Positions 5,339 to 12,247 of a DNA stretch of 24,592 nt are shown here, in pieces. A model generated the notes under the pieces. That model had not been told where the DNA came from, ran no database searches, and worked only from the letters and a program-made list of their open reading frames with translations. This stretch comes from Thermoleophilia bacterium (GTDB taxonomy: Bacteria > Actinomycetota > Thermoleophilia > Gaiellales > Gaiellaceae): NCBI GenBank assembly GCA_025934335.1, contig JAICYG010000015.1:1-24592 (forward strand), written 5' to 3'. The position numbers and the translations under genes were made by a program. Each line of letters begins with the position of its first letter. Position 1 is the first letter of the stretch.

Positions 5339-7207
5339 CTGAGCTTCGTCGCGGAACCTCTCCACCGCACTCTCGGGCTGACCGACGGCGAGTTCGACCG
5401 TATTTGCGAGCTGCTCGACCGCGATCCGAACGAGCTCGAGCTGGCGGTCTTCTCGCTGCTCTGGTCCGAGCACTGCGGCTACAAGCACTCGGCGCCGCTG
5501 CTGCGACGGCTCCCGTCGACCGGCGACCGGGTGCTGCAAGGGCCGGGCGAGAACGCGGGCGTCGTCGACCTCGGCGAGGGGCTCGCGGTCGCGTTCAAGG
5601 TCGAGTCGCACAACCATCCTTCGGCCGTCGAGCCGTTCCAGGGCGCGGCCACGGGAGTCGGCGGGATCCTCCGCGACGTCGTCGCGATGGGCGCACGGCC
5701 CGTCGCGCTCCTCGACGGCCTCCGCTTCGGCGAGCCCGACTGGCACTTCCGCCGCGCCGTCGCGGGTATCGCCCATTACGGGAACTGCGTCGGCGTGCCC
5801 AACGTCGGCGGCGAGTGCGCGTTCGACGAGGCGTACGCCCAGAACCCACTCGTGAACGCGATGTGCGTGGGCCTGCTGCCGACCGAGCGCGTGCTGTCGG
5901 CGAAGGCGCGGGGTGTGGGCAACCTTCTCGTCCTCTACGGCGCGTACACGGGCCGCGACGGGATCGGCGGCGCGTCCGTCCTCGCCTCGCAGGACCTCGA
6001 GGGCTCCGACGAGAAGCGGCCGTCCGTCCAGATCGGCGACCCGTTCCGCGGCAAGGCGCTGATCGAGGTGTCGCTCGAGCTCGTCGAGCGCGGCCTCGTC
6101 GCCTCGCTGCAGGACTGCGGTGCCGCCGGGCTCGCCTCGTCGCTCTCGGAGATGGCCCGCGACGGCCTGGGGGTCGACGTCCATCTCGACCGGGTGCCGC
6201 TCCGGGAGCCCGACCTCGAGCCGTGGGAGATCATCATCTCCGAGTCGCAGGAGCGGATGGTCGCCGTCGTCGCGCCCGAGCGGCTCGACGACGTCCGCGC
6301 GGCGTGCGACCGCTGGGAGCTGCCGTGCACGGTGATCGGCGAGGTGACAGAGAGCGCGCTGCTGCGCGCTCTCTACGAGGGTGACGTGATCGGCGAGATC
6401 CCGGCGCTCCTGCTGACGGACGAATGCCCTCGTTACGAGGTTGCCCGTCGCGCGCACCCGGTTGCGCGCGCGCCGGTCTCCGCGGTGAATCACGAGCCGA
6501 AGACGTGGGTCTTCGAGCAGTACGACCAGCTCGTCGGCTCGCGCACCGTCCGCCGGCCCGGGCTCGATGCCGCCGTGCTGCGCATCGACGGCAACCGCGG
6601 CATCGCGGTGTCGCTCGACGGGCCGCCGCTCGGCTGCCGCGATCCGCGCGAGGCGGGCTGGCGCGCGGTGCTGGACGCGGCGATGAACGTGGCGTGCGCG
6701 GGCGGCGAGCCGCTCGCGCTCACCGACTGCCTCAACTTCGGCAACCCCGAGAAGCCCGAGATCGGCTGGGAGCTCGCACAGGCGATCGAGGGCATCTCGC
6801 TCGCCGCCGAGTCGCTCGGCATCCCGGTCGTTTCGGGGAACGTCTCGCTCTACAACGAGACGGGCGGCGCGCCGATCCCGCCGACGCCGGTGGTCGGCTG
6901 CGTCGGCCTCGTCCGCGACGTGACGCGCATCCCGGACCGGTGGCGGCGCGGCGACCGGGTGCTCCTCCTGCGCGGCTACGGGCACGGCCTCGTCGAGTTC
7001 GTCTGGCGACACGCGCACCTGTTCTCGCTCGCGCACGACGTGTCCGACGGGGGCATCGACCTGGCGCTCGATGAAGCAGCCGCCTGGTCTGGCGCAGAGC
7101 TTGTGTTGACTCAACACAAACCTGTCGCTGAGGGCGTGGTCGTCTCGGTCGCGCCCGGCACAGACGTGCCCTGGGACGGCGTCGTCGAGCTCGGAGTCGT
7201 CGGCTAG
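5339..7207 (+). CDS. purL: Phosphoribosylformylglycinamidine synthase subunit PurL (compact), 622 aa
   Basis: Catalyses the ATP-dependent amidation of FGAR to FGAM, step 4 of purine synthesis, with ammonia supplied by PurQ and with PurS as scaffold. Neither partner gene is in the window. Conserved blocks: SLLWSEHCGYKHS (39-51, catalytic-type His45), GPGENAG (68-74), KVESHNHPSAVEPFQGAATGVGGI (87-110), QDCGAAGLASSLSEM and NFGNPEKPE. C-terminal half: VSGNVSLYNETGG and AHDVSDGG. Homology begins at about residue 6, so the start must be CTG at 5339: the 59-base gap holds no in-frame ATG, GTG or TTG. At 622 aa it is shorter than the usual ~720-750. The segment normally between GDxVxLLG and AHDVSDGG, with its GSEY motif, is largely absent. 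The last helix-strand unit is also cut. The stop TAG is followed directly by the purF ATG. Confidence 0.93.
   Translation: MSFVAEPLHRTLGLTDGEFDRICELLDRDPNELELAVFSLLWSEHCGYKHSAPLLRRLPSTGDRVLQGPGENAGVVDLGEGLAVAFKVESHNHPSAVEPFQGAATGVGGILRDVVAMGARPVALLDGLRFGEPDWHFRRAVAGIAHYGNCVGVPNVGGECAFDEAYAQNPLVNAMCVGLLPTERVLSAKARGVGNLLVLYGAYTGRDGIGGASVLASQDLEGSDEKRPSVQIGDPFRGKALIEVSLELVERGLVASLQDCGAAGLASSLSEMARDGLGVDVHLDRVPLREPDLEPWEIIISESQERMVAVVAPERLDDVRAACDRWELPCTVIGEVTESALLRALYEGDVIGEIPALLLTDECPRYEVARRAHPVARAPVSAVNHEPKTWVFEQYDQLVGSRTVRRPGLDAAVLRIDGNRGIAVSLDGPPLGCRDPREAGWRAVLDAAMNVACAGGEPLALTDCLNFGNPEKPEIGWELAQAIEGISLAAESLGIPVVSGNVSLYNETGGAPIPPTPVVGCVGLVRDVTRIPDRWRRGDRVLLLRGYGHGLVEFVWRHAHLFSLAHDVSDGGIDLALDEAAAWSGAELVLTQHKPVAEGVVVSVAPGTDVPWDGVVELGVVG
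7101..7119. repeat. Perfect 19-bp AT-rich palindrome inside purL
   Basis: TTGTGTTGACTCAACACAA has 9-base arms that are exact reverse complements around a single central C. It is markedly AT-rich for this ~70% GC region. It lies in the 3' part of purL (coding for LVLTQHK), 89 bases before the purF start. It has the symmetry of a dimeric-repressor operator, but no regulator is identified. It could also be a chance hairpin. Confidence 0.6.
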
Positions 7208-8572
7208 ATGTGCGGCGTCTTCGGCGTGCGCGCGCCCGGCCGCGACGTGGCGCGGCTCTCCTACTTCGGCCTCTACGCGCTGCAGCACCGCGGGCAGGAG
7301 TCGGCGGGCATCGCCGTCAGCGAGGACGGGCGCCTCACCGTGCTGCGCGACCTCGGGCTCGTGCCGCAGGTGTTCGACGAGCGCAGCCTGTCGGGCCTTC
7401 GCGGCGAGCTCGCGATCGGCCACACTCGCTACTCGACCACCGGCGGCAACGCCTGGGAGAACGCGCAGCCGCTGATCCACCACGGCAGCGCGCGTACCGT
7501 CGCGCTCGGACACAACGGCAACCTCGTCAACGCCGAGGCGCTGCGCGAGGAGGTCGGGAAGCCGCTCGGGTCGACGTCCGACTCGGAGGTGATCGCCGCG
7601 CTCGTCGCCGACGACGACGCGCCGCTCGAGGACGCGCTCGTGTCGGCGCTCGGCCGTCTCGAGGGCGCGGCAAGCGTCGTCGGCCTCACCGACGAGACGC
7701 TGTTCGCGTTCCGCGACGCGCACGGCTTCCGGCCGCTCGTGCTCGGGCGGCTCGGCGACGACCCGGTGGTCGCGTCGGAGACGTGCGCGCTCGACCTCGT
7801 CGGTGCCGAGCTCGTGCGCGAGGTCGAGCCCGGCGAGCTGCTGCTCGCAGACGAGGACGGCCTCCGCAGCGTGCAGGCGCTCGAGCCGGCGACGAACGGC
7901 GCGCTCTGCATCTTCGAGTTCTTCTACCTGGCGCGCCCCGACACCCGGCTCGAGGGGGTCGAGGTGCACGGCGCCCGCGTGCGCATGGGCGAGCGGCTCG
8001 CCGCCGAGTCGCCGGCCGAGGCCGACCTCGTGCTGCCGATCCCCGACTCCGGCACGCCCGCTGCGATCGGCTTCGCGCGCGCCGCCGGCATCCCGTTCAG
8101 CGAGGGCCTGATCAAGAACCGCTACGTGGGGCGCACCTTCATCCAGCCCGAGCAGGGGATGCGCGAGCAGGGGATCCGGATGAAGTTCAACCCGCTGGCC
8201 GAGGTCGAGGGGAAGCGGCTCGTCGTCGTCGACGACTCGATCGTGCGCGGCTCGACGACGCGGCAGATCGTGCAGATGCTGTTCGACGCGGGAGCCGCGG
8301 AGGTACACGTGCGCATCTCGTCGCCGCCCGTCGTCTCGCCGTGCTTCTACGGGATCGATCTCGCGTCGGAGGACGAGATGATCGCTGCGCACGCGACCGT
8401 CGAGGAGGTGCGGGAGGCGATCGGCGCCACCTCGCTCGCGTACCTGTCGCTCGAGGGCTTGCAGGAGTCGACACGGCGCCCTGCCGACAGGCTCTGCCGC
8501 GCCTGCCTGACGCGCGACTACCCGACGCGCGTGCCGGCCGACGCCGCGAAGCTCAGGTTCGAGCGGGTCTAG
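7208..8572 (+). CDS. purF: Amidophosphoribosyltransferase PurF, 454 aa
   Basis: Committing enzyme of purine synthesis: transfers glutamine-derived ammonia to PRPP to give phosphoribosylamine, in the cytoplasm. The N-terminal Ntn glutaminase domain starts MCGVFGVRAP, so Cys2 becomes the catalytic nucleophile by simple Met removal; there is no propeptide as in Bacillus PurF. Other glutaminase motifs are LQHRGQESAGIA (26-36), GHTRYST (71-77) and GHNGNLVN (101-108). The C-terminal phosphoribosyltransferase domain has the PRPP motif VVVDDSIVRGST (339-350). Cys234, Cys379, Cys430 and Cys433 match the four [4Fe-4S] ligands of the Bacillus-type enzyme. The ATG follows the purL TAG without a gap. The 3' end overlaps ctaG on the other strand by 20 bases. 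Confidence 0.97.
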   Translation: MCGVFGVRAPGRDVARLSYFGLYALQHRGQESAGIAVSEDGRLTVLRDLGLVPQVFDERSLSGLRGELAIGHTRYSTTGGNAWENAQPLIHHGSARTVALGHNGNLVNAEALREEVGKPLGSTSDSEVIAALVADDDAPLEDALVSALGRLEGAASVVGLTDETLFAFRDAHGFRPLVLGRLGDDPVVASETCALDLVGAELVREVEPGELLLADEDGLRSVQALEPATNGALCIFEFFYLARPDTRLEGVEVHGARVRMGERLAAESPAEADLVLPIPDSGTPAAIGFARAAGIPFSEGLIKNRYVGRTFIQPEQGMREQGIRMKFNPLAEVEGKRLVVVDDSIVRGSTTRQIVQMLFDAGAAEVHVRISSPPVVSPCFYGIDLASEDEMIAAHATVEEVREAIGATSLAYLSLEGLQESTRRPADRLCRACLTRDYPTRVPADAAKLRFERV

Positions 8573-9431
8573 AGCGGACGAGGTCGTCGGTGCGGCCGTA
8601 CCGGACCGCGCGCCGCACCTGCCGCGGGTCGTAGCCCTGCTCGAGCAGCTGCTGGCGCAGCTCGCCCTCGCGCGCGAGGCGGAAGAAGAGCCACACGAGC
8701 ACGGCGGCAGTGACGATCGAGCCCTCGGCCATCATCACGACACCGCCGAGGTTGAGGTCGTGCACCGGCGTGATCCCCCACTCCGGCGCGTGCCGGTAGA
8801 CGCCGTAGAACGCGGTCGACGACCAGATGAAGATGTTGCCGAGGATCGTCTCGAGCAGGCGGACGGCGGCGATGTAGCCGAACTTCATCCCGGTGCCGAA
8901 CCACGCCGGCGCCGGCAGCGTCTCGATCACGGGCTCCCACATCAGGCAGCCGGCGGTGAAGAAGCAGAAGTGCTCGAGCGCGTGGATCGAGTCGTGGTGC
9001 AGTGCGGCGTCGTAGAGGAACGGGATGTGCCACACGTAGAGGTCGATCGCCCAGATCGGCAGCGCGACGAACGGATGCGCGAGCACGCGCAGGCGCTCGA
9101 CGACGTGGAACTGCAGCACGGGCCGCAGGATCTGGCCGTTCAGGCCGAGCACGAAGCAGAGCGGCGCGAGGTCGCCCAGGATCACGTGCTGCGTCATGTG
9201 CAGGAAGAAGAAGTGCTCCTCCCCGAGCGCATCGATCGGCGAGTTGAGCGCGAGGACGATCAGGGCGATCCCCGCCCAGAACATCCACTGCTTCCAGGCC
9301 GGGACCGGGCGACCGTGTGCGGCGAGCGTGCGGGTGCGCTTGAGGTAGAGGCCGGCGATGACGACCGTGGGGACGATCTGGAGCGGCTCCACGGTCCACG
9401 GAGTGAGGAGCGACGGCGAATTCACGACCAC
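8553..9431 (-). CDS. ctaG: Cytochrome c oxidase assembly protein, caa3-type CtaG family, 292 aa
   Basis: Polytopic inner-membrane protein of the Bacillus/actinobacterial caa3_CtaG family, required for assembly of caa3-type cytochrome oxidase and unrelated to the Cox11-type CtaG. About seven hydrophobic segments are visible. Conserved features include LNSPIDALGEEHFFFLHMTQHVILGDLAPL (His-rich helix), YVWHIPFLYDAALHHDSIHALEHFCFFTAGCLMWEPVI and LGGVVMMAEGSIVTAAVLVWLFFRLAREGE, followed by a charged cytoplasmic tail. The start is GTG at 9431 or GTG at 9425; the former gives 292 aa. Only 15 bases separate it from the divergent VOC-like gene. It interrupts the purine cluster. No oxidase subunit genes are adjacent, so its partner operon must be elsewhere. 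Confidence 0.88.
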   Translation of the reverse strand: MVVNSPSLLTPWTVEPLQIVPTVVIAGLYLKRTRTLAAHGRPVPAWKQWMFWAGIALIVLALNSPIDALGEEHFFFLHMTQHVILGDLAPLCFVLGLNGQILRPVLQFHVVERLRVLAHPFVALPIWAIDLYVWHIPFLYDAALHHDSIHALEHFCFFTAGCLMWEPVIETLPAPAWFGTGMKFGYIAAVRLLETILGNIFIWSSTAFYGVYRHAPEWGITPVHDLNLGGVVMMAEGSIVTAAVLVWLFFRLAREGELRQQLLEQGYDPRQVRRAVRYGRTDDLVRSRPART

Positions 9432-9434
9432 TGG

Positions 9435-9440
9435 AAGACT
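9435..9440 (+). promoter_or_regulatory. Possible -10 box (AAGACT) before the VOC-like gene
   Basis: AAGACT plus six bases precedes the GTG at 9447, the same spacing as at purL and purM but with an imperfect hexamer. The 15-base gap 9432-9446 is shared with the divergent ctaG gene, whose strand shows TAGTCT four bases before its GTG. Promoters for both directions must overlap here or lie inside the genes. Confidence 0.25.
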
Positions 9441-9446
9441 AGAGCC

Positions 9447-10058
9447 GTGCACCTCTTCCACTACCACCTCGTTACCTCTCAGCTGCGCGACGTGGAGGCG
9501 CGCTACCTGGGAAAGCTCGGCTTCGACCTGGTGGCGCGCTACGGGCGGATCGGCGACGAGCACGTGGCGGTCGACCCGGGCGTCTCCTGGGAGAAGCTCG
9601 ACCACGACGGGTTCAAGCTGCGCCTGTCGGAGCTCGAGCGCGGCGCGGTCAACGTGGTCGTGCAGCCCGGCCACTGGCGGGTGCCGCGCGTCGACCACCT
9701 CGGGGTCGCGCTCGACGAGGACGACTTCCAGTCGGTGCTCGGGCGCGCGATGCAGTGGAACCTGCGCGTGCAGGAGCATGGCGGGCGGCGCACGTTCGTG
9801 GCGACGAACGCCGGCTACCGGCTCGAGGTCCATCCGCCCCGCGAGTGGATCGACGAGCTGCTCGCCGAGGCGGACGAGCTGCGGCTCGCCGAGCTGCAGC
9901 TGCGCGCGGACGAGCCGGAGACGAAGGCGGGCGCGCTGGCCGACATCCTCGGGCTCGAGCTGCAAGGCGACGCGGTGCAGGTCGGCGACACGCTCGTCCG
10001 GTTCCTCCCGGACGGCCCCGAGGGCCGCCCCGAGCTTCACGGCGAGCGGTTCATCTAG
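9447..10058 (+). CDS. VOC (glyoxalase/bleomycin-resistance fold)-like protein, 203 aa
   Basis: Probable metal-dependent VOC-fold protein of unknown substrate. Three beta-alpha-beta-type half-modules can be seen: FHYHLVTSQLRDVEARYLGKLGFDLVARYG (~4-33), RVDHLGVALDEDDFQSVLGRAMQWNLRV then TNAGYRLEVHP (~81-130), and RLAELQLRADEPETKAGALADILGLELQ then VGDTLVRFLPDG (~146-190). Candidate metal ligands are His5 or His7, His84 and Glu127, as in the HxL...E pattern of the family. An odd number of half-modules is unusual, because canonical VOC domains pair two per chain or use four. The GTG at 9447 has no Shine-Dalgarno sequence. The GNAT gene follows after 2 bases, so the two are probably cotranscribed. 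Confidence 0.68.
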   Translation: MHLFHYHLVTSQLRDVEARYLGKLGFDLVARYGRIGDEHVAVDPGVSWEKLDHDGFKLRLSELERGAVNVVVQPGHWRVPRVDHLGVALDEDDFQSVLGRAMQWNLRVQEHGGRRTFVATNAGYRLEVHPPREWIDELLAEADELRLAELQLRADEPETKAGALADILGLELQGDAVQVGDTLVRFLPDGPEGRPELHGERFI

Positions 10059-10060
10059 AC

Positions 10061-10753
10061 ATGAGGTTCGTCTCGGGTGACGAGGCGGCTCCCTTGCGCG
10101 ACACGCACGTCTGGCGCGGCGTGTGGCCGGACTTCCTCCTGCACGACGCGGTGTCCAACCGCTACTGGAGCCGTCTCTGGATCGACTTCCCGGACTTCCA
10201 GTTCTTCCTCGTCGAGGGAGAGCGCGTCCTCGCCGAGGGGAATTGCGTCCCCGTGCGCGGCATGCCGCTCGCGTGGCGAGCCGCGATCCTCGACGCGTGG
10301 GAGGGTCAGGGGGAGCCCGATCGCGTGTGTGCGCTCGCGATCATCGTCTCGCCGGAGCTTCAGGGCTCGGGCCTGAGTAGCCGCATGCTCGGGCACATGC
10401 GCGAGATCGCCGCGCCGTTCGGCACGCTCGTCGCTCCCGTGCGACCGACCAGGAAGGCGCAGCGGCCGCTGATGCCGATCGACGACTACGTGCAGCTTCG
10501 CCGGGAGGACGGCACCCACGCCGACCCGTGGATCCGCACTCACGAGCGCATGGGCGGCGTGGTGGTCGGCACCGCCGAGGACGCGATGCTGATCGAGGGC
10601 TCGCGGGAGGAGTGGGAGGCATGGACGGGGGTCGAGCTCCCGCACGACGGAGACGTGATCGTTCCCGGTGCGCTCGTTCCGGTGCACTTCGCGGCCGGGC
10701 GGGGTGTCTATCGCGAGCCATGCGTGTGGATCGAGCACCGGGTGGCGAGCTGA
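10061..10753 (+). CDS. GNAT-like acetyltransferase, 230 aa
   Basis: Likely acetyl-CoA-dependent acetyltransferase of unknown acceptor. The acetyl-CoA-binding segment is visible as VCALAIIVSPELQGSGLSSRMLGHMREIAAPFG: a hydrophobic strand, then P-x-L-Q-G-S-G-L-S as the Q/R-x-x-G-x-G/A loop, then an amphipathic helix. The N-terminal part (HVWRGVWPDFLLHDAVSNRYWSRLWIDFPDFQFFLVEG) fits strands 1-3 of GNAT folds. The C-terminal third (APVRPTRKAQRPLMPIDDYVQLRREDGTHADPWIRTHERMGG) is characteristic of a larger, little-studied actinobacterial subgroup. ATG at 10061 lies 2 bases after the VOC-like gene. The gene is followed by 52 bases containing the purM promoter. Confidence 0.75.
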   Translation: MRFVSGDEAAPLRDTHVWRGVWPDFLLHDAVSNRYWSRLWIDFPDFQFFLVEGERVLAEGNCVPVRGMPLAWRAAILDAWEGQGEPDRVCALAIIVSPELQGSGLSSRMLGHMREIAAPFGTLVAPVRPTRKAQRPLMPIDDYVQLRREDGTHADPWIRTHERMGGVVVGTAEDAMLIEGSREEWEAWTGVELPHDGDVIVPGALVPVHFAAGRGVYREPCVWIEHRVAS

Positions 10754-10793
10754 ACGCGAGTGACGGTGGCCGGCCGACGGCCGCGCTGCCTCG

Positions 10794-10799
10794 TACACT
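10794..10799 (+). promoter_or_regulatory. -10 box TACACT of purM, leaderless promoter
   Basis: TACACT plus six bases plus CTGAGC at 10806: the same hexamer, spacing and first two codons as at purL. No -35 element is clear. The 52-base gap 10754-10805 contains a GC-rich stretch with the 8-base palindrome GGCCGGCC at 10768-10775, and no ribosome binding site. A transcript from this box would begin at about the CTG. Confidence 0.6.
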
Positions 10800-10805
10800 G
10801 GCGGC

Positions 10806-11702
10806 CTGAGCTCGGAGCGCAGCTACGCCGCCGCAGGGGTCTCGCTCGCGACCGCAGGGTCGGTCGTCGAGCGCCTCCGTGCGGCCGTCGAGTCGACCGG
10901 CGCCCGCGGCTTCGGCGCGTTCGCGGGCCTCCACCCGCTCGACGACGAGCGCCTGCTCGCGGCGTCGACCGACGGCGTCGGCACGAAGCTGATTCTGGCG
11001 CGCCGGCGCGGCCGTCTCCGCGATTGCGGCGCAGATCTCGCCGCGCACTGCATCAACGACGTCGCCACGTGCGGTGCCGACCCGCTCATGCTCCTCGACT
11101 ACGTCGCCGCGAGCGAGATCGACATGGAGGAGGTCGCCGAGCTGGTCGAAGGCGCCGCCGAGGTCTGCCGGTCGGCCGGTGTAGCGCTCGTCGGCGGCGA
11201 GACGGCGGAGCTGCCCGGCATCTATGAGGACGGCGAGCTCGACTTCGCGGGCACGTGCGTCGGCGTCGTCGCACGTACCGACCTCGTCGACGGTTCCACG
11301 ATCGAGCCCGGCGACACGGTGATCGGCTTCCCGTCTGCCGGCGTGCACGCGAACGGGTTCACGCTCGTGCGCCGCGTGCTCGAGGACGAGGACTACGGCG
11401 GAGACGACCTGCTCGCGCCCACGCGCCTGTACCTCGAGACGGCGCGCGCCCTGCGCGGGCGCGCGAAGGGCTTCGTGCACGTGACCGGCGGCGGGATTCT
11501 CGGGAACCTGGAGCGTCTCCTGCCGCCGGGACGGGTCGCCGAGCTCGACTGGGACGCCTGGGAGCGTCCGCCCGTTTTCCACTGGCTCGCAGGACACGTC
11601 GACGAGGAGGAGCTCCGGCACGTGTTCAACCTCGGTATCGGCTGGTGCGCGGTCGTCTCGACTCCCGGCCCCGGTGAGCTCGCGATCGGACGGGTCGCAT
11701 GA
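10806..11702 (+). CDS. purM: Phosphoribosylformylglycinamidine cyclo-ligase PurM (compact), 298 aa
   Basis: AIR synthetase: ATP-dependent ring closure of FGAM to aminoimidazole ribotide, step 5 of purine synthesis. Motifs in order: SYAAAGVSLATAG (6-18), the ATP/substrate loop STDGVGTKL, HCINDVATCGADPLMLLDY, VGGETAELPGIY, PSAGVHANGFTLVRR, HVTGGGILGNLERLLP and FNLGIGWCAVV. Homology begins at residue 6, and the frame is closed by TGA at 10761-10763. No ATG, GTG or TTG lies between that stop and the homology, so CTG at 10806 is the only plausible start. At 298 aa it is shorter than the ~340-350 usual. About 20 residues, the last helix between the FNLGIGW strand and the final GELAIGRV strand, are missing. 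It overlaps purN by ATGA. Confidence 0.93.
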   Translation: MSSERSYAAAGVSLATAGSVVERLRAAVESTGARGFGAFAGLHPLDDERLLAASTDGVGTKLILARRRGRLRDCGADLAAHCINDVATCGADPLMLLDYVAASEIDMEEVAELVEGAAEVCRSAGVALVGGETAELPGIYEDGELDFAGTCVGVVARTDLVDGSTIEPGDTVIGFPSAGVHANGFTLVRRVLEDEDYGGDDLLAPTRLYLETARALRGRAKGFVHVTGGGILGNLERLLPPGRVAELDWDAWERPPVFHWLAGHVDEEELRHVFNLGIGWCAVVSTPGPGELAIGRVA

Positions 11703-12247
11703 TCGGCGTGCTCGTCAGCGGCAACGGCTCCAACCTGCAGGCGCTGATCGACGCGCGGCTGCCGGTCTCGGCGGTCGCCGCGAATCGCAAGGACGCCTAC
11801 GCGCTCGTCCGGGCGCGCGCGGCCGGCATCCCGGCCGCCACGTTCTCGCTCCAGTGCCACGCCGATCGTGCCGAAAGAGATCTCGTGATGGCGACCTGGC
11901 TCGAGGAGCACGGCGTGGAGCTCGTCGTGCTCGCCGGCTACATGCACCTGCTGACGGAGCCGTTCCTGAGCCGCTTCCCGCAGCGGATCGTGAACGTGCA
12001 CCCGTCGCTCCTGCCCGCGTTTCCCGGCGCGCACGCCATCGACGATGCGCTCGCGGCGGGCGTCGCGACCACCGGCGTCACCGTCCACCGCGTCGACGAG
12101 GGGCTCGACACCGGGCCGGTGATCGCCCAGGAGGAGGTCGTCGTCGAGCCGAGGGGCACGCTCGTCGAGCGCCTCCACGCCGTCGAGCACCGGCTGCTGC
12201 CGAAGGTGGTGATGGGGCTGTGTCGGAGCAGCGTCGCCGCGCGCTGA
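11699..12247 (+). CDS. purN: Phosphoribosylglycinamide formyltransferase PurN, 182 aa
   Basis: Transfers the formyl group of 10-formyltetrahydrofolate to GAR, step 3 of purine synthesis, in the cytoplasm. The phosphate-binding loop SGNGSNLQALID lies at residues 7-18. The catalytic stretch VNVHPSLLPAFPGAHAIDDAL carries the Asn and His of the N-x-H-P-S-L-L-P motif. The downstream TTGVTVHRVDEGLDTGPVIAQ carries the conserved catalytic Asp. Length is slightly short of the ~190-210 usual, mostly at the C-terminus. The ATG overlaps the purM stop by 4 bases (ATGA). Its own last 28 bases overlap the start of purH. Translational coupling across all three genes is likely. Confidence 0.95.
   Translation: MIGVLVSGNGSNLQALIDARLPVSAVAANRKDAYALVRARAAGIPAATFSLQCHADRAERDLVMATWLEEHGVELVVLAGYMHLLTEPFLSRFPQRIVNVHPSLLPAFPGAHAIDDALAAGVATTGVTVHRVDEGLDTGPVIAQEEVVVEPRGTLVERLHAVEHRLLPKVVMGLCRSSVAAR

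Noticed and set aside
5276..8392. A 1038-codon open frame on the minus strand across purL and purF
   Set aside because: It is antisense to two certain enzymes. Its translation is low-complexity, rich in Arg, Ala, His, Asp and Glu, with no recognisable domain. Such long antisense frames arise from third-position GC bias.
11674..12219. Extension of PurH upstream to give a 697-residue fusion
   Set aside because: The extra residues are an out-of-frame reading of purN, Arg-rich and without homology. GTG at 12220 gives a normal PurH N-terminus.
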